NCBI GenBank assembly: GCA_937967705.1
Contig: CALCJG010000283.1
Location: 1 to 5,319 of the forward strand
Length of the DNA stretch: 5,319 nt
Direction of reading: 5' to 3'
Origin: an uncultured Spirochaetia bacterium
GTDB taxonomy: Bacteria; Spirochaetota; UBA4802; JAGODF01
The notes below the pieces were generated by a model. The model did not search any database. It saw only the letters and a program-made list of their open reading frames with translations, and was not told the DNA's origin. Shown here in pieces: positions 1 to 4,695 of this stretch; positions within the stretch are counted from its first letter, which is position 1, and the number at the start of each line of letters is the position of its first letter. A program made the translations under genes and the position numbers.

Positions 1-70
1 GATGGAAGAAACGCGCTCCCCGGGTAACCGTCAGGGCTTTCGCTTTCAGGGAGAAGCAAGCTTCCCGGAG
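1..70 (-). pseudogene. In-frame continuation of the MPGP-like phosphatase beyond an internal TAA stop (runs off window)
   Basis: Directly after the TAA at 73-71, the same frame stays open for 23 codons to the window edge and encodes LREACFSLK...ALTVTRGARFFH. The TxGGRF(Y/F)H-like end matches what is expected in MPGP-type phosphatases just before the C-terminal catalytic motifs. No in-frame ATG, GTG or TTG restart is present in these 70 bases, so a separate downstream gene starting here is unlikely. The simplest reading is one gene interrupted by a nonsense codon, for example GAA to TAA. A sequencing error is an alternative, and the missing C-terminal half lies outside the window. Confidence 0.62.
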
Positions 71-523
71 TTAATCGGTTCCTACCCTTCTTCCTGAAGG
101 CAAAACGAAGGGAAGGGAGGCCCTCCTTACCCTTGCCGTTTCTGCCGCTTCCGGCGGAAGGCCCGTAAGGGAAACGATCTCTTCAATCGACATCTCCCGG
201 ATGGTCCTGAGGTCCTCTTTCAGTATGTCCCTGAGAAACGGCATTGCTCTCTCGAGCTCGTCGATCCCGGCTCCCGTTATCTGCAGGTCAAAACCGGGGC
301 CGGATACCCGCGGCAGGGCGATGCCCCCCCCGTTTTCGAACACCAGGGGGCTGTCGAGGCTGAAACATTTATGATAGGGACACATCTCCTCGAAGGTCTT
401 GCTGGAGATGAGTATCAGGGGGATCCCGGCCTCTCTGAGAAGGCGGATACCCTCCATCGCCTTTCCAGGATCATACCGGTCATCCAGGATGGTCCCGTCC
501 AGATCGGAGAAGAAGAGGAGCAT
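71..523 (-). CDS. Truncated HAD-superfamily phosphatase, mannosyl-3-phosphoglycerate phosphatase-like (N-terminal 150 residues)
   Basis: The open frame reads 150 codons from ATG 523-521 to TAA 73-71. The N-terminus has HAD motif I (SDLDGT, with D7 as the expected nucleophile and D9 as the acid/base). Motif II follows as LISSKT (residues 38-43), and then VFENGGGI (61-68), the pattern of the mannosyl-3-phosphoglycerate phosphatase (MPGP)/YedP type of class IIB HAD enzymes. Residues around 130-144 (RVRRASLPFVLPSG) occupy the place of the REYSEPF-like family segment. Known members are roughly 250-270 residues and carry motifs III and IV (the Mg-binding aspartates) in the C-terminal part, which is missing here, so this product alone should be inactive. 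MPGP removes phosphate in mannosylglycerate (compatible solute) synthesis; the exact substrate is not proven. The start overlaps the OmpA-domain gene by one base (TGATG) with no good Shine-Dalgarno, so translational coupling is likely. The gene is probably broken; see the entry at 1-70. Confidence 0.72.
   Translation of the reverse strand: MLLFFSDLDGTILDDRYDPGKAMEGIRLLREAGIPLILISSKTFEEMCPYHKCFSLDSPLVFENGGGIALPRVSGPGFDLQITGAGIDELERAMPFLRDILKEDLRTIREMSIEEIVSLTGLPPEAAETARVRRASLPFVLPSGRRVGTD
324..331. repeat. C8/G8 homopolymer inside the phosphatase gene
   Basis: Eight consecutive C on the plus strand, read as G8 in the coding strand, encode the glycines of the ENGGGI motif. The run is prone to slippage or miscalling. 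A length change here would shift the frame early in the phosphatase. Confidence 0.85.
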
Positions 524-3192
524 CAGTCTTCCAGGGAGGTTTCCGTGAGGATGATTTCTATCCGGTTGTTGCGGATCCGGCTTTCCGTCCTGGTGTCGGG
601 GATGACAGGCCTGGTTTCCCCCATGCCCCGGAAGCTCATTCTCCTTTTGGGAATGCCGGATTTGATGAGCTCCTCCATGACATAGCGGGCACGGGCCTCG
701 GATATCTTCAGGTTGTTTTCCTCCTCCCCCACATCATCGGTATGGCCTTCAATGATAATCTCATGGTTCTTGTACTGCCGGATCGTATCGATCAGCATAT
801 CCAGGCTCCTGCGGCCCTTCTTCGATTCGATGGTGTTGACCCCGGTAAAATCCAGCGTGCTGACGCGGATTGTGAAGCCCCGGGACGAGGGTGCAACCAG
901 AATTCCCGTATGGAAGGATATCTTTCGGGACCGGGAGGCATTGCCCGCTCTGTCCACGGCTATCAGGTCCATGGTGTACTCCGCAGCGGAAAGTACGGTC
1001 AGCTCCCTGACGCCTTTCCCGTTCCATTTGATGCGGTCCGTCGCAGAGGAATATCCCCGGAAGGTTTTGAAAACCTCCCCGCTGGGTGAGTATATATTCA
1101 GCAGCCATTCCTTGATGCCATTGTTGTCCTGGATACGTGGGTAAATCGTAAGGATGTCATTTTTCCCGTCCCTGTCCGGGGAGAAGAGGTCCGGGCTGTA
1201 GTCCAGGGAGAGATTAGGAGGTGTGTTGTCTATGATGACGCTTCTTCGAAGGGATTTGCGCAGAATCCCCTTTCTGTCAACAGCGAAGAGGGAAAGGTGA
1301 TAAACGCCGTCCTCCAGGTACTGGCCCTCATGGTCCATCCCGTCCCAGCTGATGTCCTGGTTAAGAGCGTCTCCTTTGAGAAGGCGGAGTGTGTTGTTCT
1401 TCCGGTCCTCTATGATCAGGTTCCACCGGAAAATGGATTTGGCCGCGGGGGCCTCCACTTGTATCTTCATGGGTTTTCCCGAACGGAAGGAGAAGGATTC
1501 GTCGGGGAGGTTGAGGCCGATATAATTATCGGGAACCGTAATCCAGAGGTCCTTGATGACCTTGCGGATGATATTCCCCGACCTGTCACGGGTGGTCAGG
1601 AAATAGCTATAGGAACCCGGCGGACAGGGTTTTCCGTCGTCATCCCTGCCGTCCCAGGAGAGGCTGTCAGGGATCGCACTGGAGGGCCAAGAGTAACTGC
1701 GGACTGTCTTGTTCTCCTCGTTGATGAAACCGGCCTGCCATTCTCCATCGGAGGGACGGATGATCTTGTGATGGATCTTGAGAGCGTTCAAAGCGCCGGT
1801 TGGGGTCAGATACTTCTGATCGGAATGGATTTCTGCCGAGGGGGGGGTGTTGTTGACGTAGACATGTCCCTCTTTCAGAAGGGCTATGTTGTCCCGGACA
1901 TCCCACGCGGTAAAGGAGAAACGGTAGCGTCCGTCCTGTACCACATTCCCGTGAACATCGCAGCCGTCCCATAGCAGTCTTTCGGGAAGAGCCAGGTATT
2001 CCCGCTTCTGCCACAGCCGCATCACAAAACGCATCGGGGTCAAATCAGTCTCGATGTCCCTCTGGGAGCTGCGGAATTCCCTCACAACACGGTTTTTGTC
2101 GTTCAAGACCTGGAAACGCCAACCCTTGATCCGGCTCGCATCGCTCACGTTGAGCCTGAAAAAAACGAAGTCCTGAATCCCGTCATAATTGGGAGAAAAG
2201 AATTTGAGGTCCGGAGTGACCTCCGTATCCGGGGGTTCCGTGTCCAGACGGTTGTGTTTAATCGTGATTCCTGCGCGATGGATGAACTGACTGCCGCTGT
2301 AATGGACCAGGGCGTAATCCACGGTCATATCCGCATGTTCCGTCTGCAGACGAAAGCCTGCCCCGAGGGTCAGATCCCCATACTGATAGGACTGCGGGAG
2401 TATGGTTCCCGCCCTGAAGAGCAGGTAGGAACCGTAGCGCGATTCTATCCCTGTTTTGACGGGGCACTCGCCGTACCCCTGCAGGTAGGAAATCTCCTGA
2501 TACCATCCCACCGACCATAGGCGGCTCCGGTAAAATCCCAGATGGAAGCCGAAGGTGCCCTGATTGAAGTTGGCTGTATCGTCCTCCTTCTCCTGATAGC
2601 TGCCGTATTGACCCGTCAAACCGAACGTGGGATTGAAGAGGCCGAATCCCTTGGCAAAGCTTTTCTCCCAGGGGACATGATAGAGGGCCCCCATTCCCAG
2701 CCCCTTATATTGCAGGGTACTGCCCGCCAGAGTTCCCTGGAAGAGACGCAGGGAAATGCCGAAAGAGAGGTTTTCGGAGAATTCCTTGGAGCCGCCCAGG
2801 GTCGCCATGGAGGCTTTCTCGAAGTCTCCGGCCTTTTCCGCAGGTGTGCTGAAGTACCGGACCGAAGCGCCGAATATTCCATAGGAGGTCGGCAGGGCCA
2901 GAGCGGCGGAGGGATTGAGAAATCCCTGGGAGAAGGTACCGTATTGGAAGCTGAAGGCCATGCCGTCGTACGAGGCAATGGAGGCGGGGTTGATGTCGAA
3001 AAGATCCACCCCCCCGGTGGCGATTCCCGTTCCCCCCCGTCCGAGGGCGGCGGCGGAATCGGGAAGGAGAAAAAGGTTATAGCCGCTCTCCTTTTTTGCA
3101 GCCTCGAGGGATTGTTCGGTGCAGAGGGTCAGGAGAGCAGCGGCCAGGATAAGCAGTCCCGCTTTGAACATGTAAACAGATTTCCGGTGCAT
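523..3192 (-). CDS. Outer-membrane fusion protein: PorV/UPF0164-like barrel + four FlgD/Ig-like repeats + OmpA peptidoglycan-binding domain
   Basis: 889 residues. Residues 1-32 look like a signal peptide: basic HRK and FK, then hydrophobic AGLLILAAALLTL. Cys24 follows LLTL, but Leu at -1 is poor for a lipobox, so signal peptidase I is favoured. Residues about 36-312 contain alternating glycine/aromatic strands (LGRGGTGIATGG, SFGISLRLF, YGDLTLGAGF), like the PorV/UPF0164/FadL-type barrels of spirochaetes. About 319-762 hold four FlgD-like Ig units, marked by WDG or WNG at 408, 513, 616 and 723 and by SPNYDGIQD (333) and SPDRDGKND (671), similar to the T9SS/gliding C-terminal style. Residues about 773-885 form an OmpA domain with EGHTDD and ISEARAR. 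D819 and R834 are 15 residues apart, matching the diaminopimelate-contacting Asp/Arg pair of OmpA proteins. Role inferred: an outer-membrane barrel anchored to peptidoglycan. The start could instead be Met8 (ATG 3171-3169), because the candidate promoter would put the transcript start almost at the first ATG. Downstream it overlaps the phosphatase by one base. Confidence 0.85.
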   Translation of the reverse strand: MHRKSVYMFKAGLLILAAALLTLCTEQSLEAAKKESGYNLFLLPDSAAALGRGGTGIATGGVDLFDINPASIASYDGMAFSFQYGTFSQGFLNPSAALALPTSYGIFGASVRYFSTPAEKAGDFEKASMATLGGSKEFSENLSFGISLRLFQGTLAGSTLQYKGLGMGALYHVPWEKSFAKGFGLFNPTFGLTGQYGSYQEKEDDTANFNQGTFGFHLGFYRSRLWSVGWYQEISYLQGYGECPVKTGIESRYGSYLLFRAGTILPQSYQYGDLTLGAGFRLQTEHADMTVDYALVHYSGSQFIHRAGITIKHNRLDTEPPDTEVTPDLKFFSPNYDGIQDFVFFRLNVSDASRIKGWRFQVLNDKNRVVREFRSSQRDIETDLTPMRFVMRLWQKREYLALPERLLWDGCDVHGNVVQDGRYRFSFTAWDVRDNIALLKEGHVYVNNTPPSAEIHSDQKYLTPTGALNALKIHHKIIRPSDGEWQAGFINEENKTVRSYSWPSSAIPDSLSWDGRDDDGKPCPPGSYSYFLTTRDRSGNIIRKVIKDLWITVPDNYIGLNLPDESFSFRSGKPMKIQVEAPAAKSIFRWNLIIEDRKNNTLRLLKGDALNQDISWDGMDHEGQYLEDGVYHLSLFAVDRKGILRKSLRRSVIIDNTPPNLSLDYSPDLFSPDRDGKNDILTIYPRIQDNNGIKEWLLNIYSPSGEVFKTFRGYSSATDRIKWNGKGVRELTVLSAAEYTMDLIAVDRAGNASRSRKISFHTGILVAPSSRGFTIRVSTLDFTGVNTIESKKGRRSLDMLIDTIRQYKNHEIIIEGHTDDVGEEENNLKISEARARYVMEELIKSGIPKRRMSFRGMGETRPVIPDTRTESRIRNNRIEIILTETSLED
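1840..1847. repeat. G8/C8 homopolymer inside the OmpA-domain gene
   Basis: Eight G on the plus strand, C8 in the coding strand, encode the NNTPPS linker (residues about 447-452) between the first and second FlgD-like repeats. Loss or gain of one base would truncate the protein before the OmpA domain. Confidence 0.85.
3009..3015. repeat. C7/G7 homopolymer near the 5' end of the OmpA-domain gene
   Basis: Seven C on the plus strand, G7 in the coding strand, within the ATGGVD codons (residues about 58-63). It is paired with a second G7 tract 16 bases further upstream in the gene (3032-3038). The position shortly after the signal peptide is typical of on/off slippage tracts. Confidence 0.8.
3032..3038. 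repeat. C7/G7 homopolymer near the 5' end of the OmpA-domain gene (second tract)
   Basis: Seven C on the plus strand, G7 in the coding strand, within the GRGGTG codons (residues about 51-56). Tract length was read directly from the sequence. Variable length between cells has not been shown. Confidence 0.8.
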
Positions 3193-3200
3193 GGCGCATG

Positions 3201-3230
3201 ATTATGAGAAAGGACGTCGGTGTCCAGCAA
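3201..3230 (-). promoter_or_regulatory. Candidate sigma-70-type promoter for the OmpA-domain gene
   Basis: On the minus strand, TTGCTG (3230-3225) and CATAAT (3206-3201) are separated by 18 bases and lie in the 76-nt gap between the PilZ gene and the outer-membrane gene. The predicted start of transcription is near 3194, almost on the first ATG (3192). If this promoter is real, Met8 at 3171, with a weak GGAAA 8 bases ahead, is a more natural translation start. Neither hexamer is perfect, and read-through from the PilZ gene is also possible. Confidence 0.35.
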
Positions 3231-3268
3231 AATCTTTTTACCCGGATAGAGTTTTTTCAGCCGGGATG

Positions 3269-3619
3269 CTATTCCTTTTCCCTGTAGTAATCCTCAAGGA
3301 TCCGGGAACGTTCGGTATCCTCGCCGGTGAATTCACACCCGCAGCGCCACTGATGGATGAATTTACCGCAGCGCCGGACCACGGCTTCCTCCCGGCGCAC
3401 CTTCGTGCCGATTTTATAGAGTACGGTGATTCTGCGGCCCGGCGGGATGTCTTTGCTCGAATCCAGGGATACCCCCCCATCGGAGATGTCGTTGAGCCAG
3501 CATTCATCCGTCACGGCCTGTCCTCCGTTCTCGGTGAGGTAATAGGAGGACTGATAGAGCTTGTAGCGCGGGCTGCGCCGGTTTTCCTTCCGGGCGTTCT
3601 TGTTTTTTTTGAAAAACAT
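3269..3619 (-). CDS. Small single-domain PilZ protein (probable cyclic-di-GMP receptor)
   Basis: 116 residues. The two hallmark PilZ motifs are present: RxxxR as R14-R-S-P-R18, and DxSxxG as D44-I-S46-D-G-G49, with the usual strand GCEF near residues 94-97. In the PilZ family these residues bind cyclic-di-GMP, so binding is expected but not shown. There is no signal peptide or membrane segment, so it is cytoplasmic. The N-terminus is very basic (FFKKNKNARK). Four cysteines (40, 84, 93, 95) are present without an obvious metal motif. The start is well supported by AGGAG (3631-3627), 7 bases ahead of ATG 3619. The gene ends 76 nt before the outer-membrane gene. PilZ proteins of this size often act as adaptors for motility or envelope functions; the actual partner is unknown, and the adjacent envelope protein is only a contextual hint. 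Confidence 0.88.
   Translation of the reverse strand: MFFKKNKNARKENRRSPRYKLYQSSYYLTENGGQAVTDECWLNDISDGGVSLDSSKDIPPGRRITVLYKIGTKVRREEAVVRRCGKFIHQWRCGCEFTGEDTERSRILEDYYREKE
3472..3478. repeat. C7/G7 homopolymer inside the PilZ gene
   Basis: Seven C on the plus strand, G7 in the coding strand, encode the glycines of the DGGVSL part of the DxSxxG motif. A length change would destroy the ligand-binding domain. Confidence 0.8.
3603..3610. repeat. A8 homopolymer at codons 3-6 of the PilZ gene
   Basis: Eight T on the plus strand, A8 in the coding strand, directly behind the start (MFFKKN). A8 runs can promote polymerase slippage; whether that matters here is unknown. Confidence 0.8.
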
Positions 3620-3626
3620 GGCATCT

Positions 3627-3631
3627 CTCCT
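3627..3631 (-). promoter_or_regulatory. Ribosome binding site of the PilZ gene
   Basis: AGGAG on the minus strand lies 7 bases before ATG 3619. It is the only strong Shine-Dalgarno seen in the window and fixes this start. The other visible starts rely on weak sites or on coupling to the upstream stop codon. Confidence 0.75.
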
Positions 3632-3660
3632 GATGATCAGCGTTGTCTTTCGTCGGGTTA

Positions 3661-3680
3661 CTGTCTATTATAAGTGACAG
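3661..3680. promoter_or_regulatory. Inverted repeat CTGTC-N10-GACAG enclosing the -10 box: candidate operator
   Basis: Perfect 5-base arms (3661-3665 and 3676-3680) flank a 10-base centre containing the TATAAT of the PilZ promoter. A dimeric repressor bound here would block polymerase. The outer CTGT...ACAG resembles an E. coli LexA box, but its centre is 12 rather than 8 bases, so LexA is not supported. A 5-base repeat can arise by chance. Confidence 0.3.
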
Positions 3681-3695
3681 GAATGGGGAAAAAAA
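3667..3695 (-). promoter_or_regulatory. Probable promoter of the PilZ gene (perfect TATAAT, T-tract in place of -35)
   Basis: The minus strand has a perfect TATAAT at 3672-3667, about 48 bases before the PilZ start, giving a leader of around 40 nt. There is no consensus -35. At 17-base spacing the hexamer is TTTTTT inside a T7 run (3695-3689), preceded by a T8 run (3706-3699). The T-rich block could bend DNA or help polymerase contact. The TTGTCT between the runs is 22 bases away, too far for a usual -35. Confidence 0.5.
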
Positions 3696-3706
3696 GACAA
3701 AAAAAA
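3689..3706. repeat. A7 and A8 homopolymers (T8 and T7 on the coding strand) after the TPR gene stop
   Basis: Two runs, 3689-3695 and 3699-3706, separated by GAC. They sit directly after the TGA of the TPR gene and upstream of the PilZ TATAAT. The T8 could serve as the U-tract of a terminator, but no GC-rich hairpin precedes it. Confidence 0.7.
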
Positions 3707-4693
3707 TCAGGGACGGGGTTTTTCTTTCATAAAATGGTCTTCGAAGAGGTCTTTATCCATCTTGATGAGATGGTTGCGTATCTCCGTAATGCTTGTGAAA
3801 TCGTAATTCTGATGCTCAAAGTAGTCCAGCATCCAGAGGTACTTGTTGATCAGCCGGGGGATGATATTGGTGGTCTGGGCCTTTTCCGGCGTCATTTTCT
3901 GATAGTTCTTCTCAAGGGTATATATCTCCCGTTTGATGGCCTCGACGGCCTGGGAGTTGATCTGTCTTTTGACATAGAACAGGTCTTCCAGATACCCGAA
4001 GATGGGAATCCACTCCCGCTCGTCGGCACCCGGCTTCTTCTCCCGGCAGATCCTGACCAGCTCCTTTATGGGCTTAGCCTTGAGGAGTCCCAGGTCGATG
4101 TCCGCGGGGTCGACAAAAAAGGCCTCCCGGAAGAAAACGAGGCTCTTGGGAATCTCGTTGTCGTGGAAGAATGATTCTCCCAGCAGGGAGAGAAGCTTGG
4201 CGCTGCTGCGGTAGGAGCTTCGGGCGTATTCCAGGGTATCAATGGCGTGCTTATACTCCTCAAGAGTGACGAAACATATCCCCAGATTCAGCAGGAGATC
4301 GAAGTTGTCCACCGTGCTCTGACGGTTCATGAAAGCGATCTTATAATGTTCCGAGGCGGAAAAGAAGACGAATTTCATCACGGCCCGGTAGGAGGGTGTT
4401 TCCTCTATCCCTTTTTCCCGGGCGTAACGAATGAACTCCTCCCACTGATTCATCAGGAAATCCGCCCTTAGTTTGCCCTTGTCCAGGTGTTCCATCTCCT
4501 TCATGCGGTTCTCCCAGAAACGGGCCGTGCGGAAAATATCCGCCAGCCCCGGGTAATCCGGGTCCCTGTCCAGCCATTCGTCAATCTGCCCCAGGGCTTC
4601 GCTGAAACTGCCCTCCTCGATGAGCTGATAGGCGGTATTGCATGCCAGGAGGAAAGGGTCGTCGGAGAAATTTAACTGTCCGTTTTTATCCAT
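3707..4693 (-). CDS. Soluble TPR-repeat protein of unknown function
   Basis: 328 residues, strongly helical, with no signal peptide or membrane segment, so probably cytoplasmic. TPR-like helical pairs are visible at about 14-47 (ACNTAYQLIEEGSFSEAL... then DRDPDYPG), 132-165 (LLLNLGICFVTLEEYKHAI) and 166-199 (LLSLLGESFFHDNEIPKSL... then FVDPADI). The last two are adjacent, the first is isolated, and the region between (about 50-130) is helical and unassigned. Residues about 225-328 are rich in charged and aromatic residues without a recognised domain. TPR repeats bind partner proteins; no enzymatic motif is seen. ATG 4693 lies 2 nt after the TAG of the ATPase gene and has no well-spaced Shine-Dalgarno (AGGA is only 1 base away), which indicates translational coupling. 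The context suggests that it works with the SMC-like ATPase, but no function can be assigned. Confidence 0.82.
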   Translation of the reverse strand: MDKNGQLNFSDDPFLLACNTAYQLIEEGSFSEALGQIDEWLDRDPDYPGLADIFRTARFWENRMKEMEHLDKGKLRADFLMNQWEEFIRYAREKGIEETPSYRAVMKFVFFSASEHYKIAFMNRQSTVDNFDLLLNLGICFVTLEEYKHAIDTLEYARSSYRSSAKLLSLLGESFFHDNEIPKSLVFFREAFFVDPADIDLGLLKAKPIKELVRICREKKPGADEREWIPIFGYLEDLFYVKRQINSQAVEAIKREIYTLEKNYQKMTPEKAQTTNIIPRLINKYLWMLDYFEHQNYDFTSITEIRNHLIKMDKDLFEDHFMKEKPRP

Positions 4694-4695
4694 TC

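Noticed and set aside
1297..1974. Plus-strand open frame of 225 codons
   Set aside because: It lies wholly opposite the FlgD-like repeats of the outer-membrane gene, shows no recognisable motif, and has low-complexity G/V/D-rich composition typical of an antisense shadow.
3121..3192. Lipoprotein signal (LLTLC) in the outer-membrane protein
   Set aside because: Leu at the -1 position is unfavourable for lipoprotein processing, and a barrel with an OmpA domain does not need a lipid anchor.
2542..3201. Plus-strand open frame of 219 codons
   Set aside because: It is antisense to the barrel-coding region whose minus-strand product has a clear signal peptide and strand pattern. No credible start context or domain.
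3242..3266. CCCGG ... CCGGG inverted repeat after the PilZ stop, considered as a terminator
   Set aside because: Only 5 base pairs with a 15-base loop, followed by TAAAAAG rather than a U-tract.
3630..3640. CTGATGATCAG inverted repeat beside the PilZ ribosome site
   Set aside because: The one-base centre cannot form a hairpin, and such a short repeat is expected by chance.
3661..3680. LexA/SOS box
   Set aside because: CTGT and ACAG are 12 bases apart, not 8, and no SOS gene adjoins it.
3699..3760. Rho-independent terminator at the end of the TPR gene
   Set aside because: A T8 run is present, but no stable GC-rich hairpin precedes it; CTTCGAAG and the A-tract pairing are too weak.
3674..4174. 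Plus-strand open frame of 166 codons
   Set aside because: It is antisense to the TPR gene, with no family resemblance or ribosome site.
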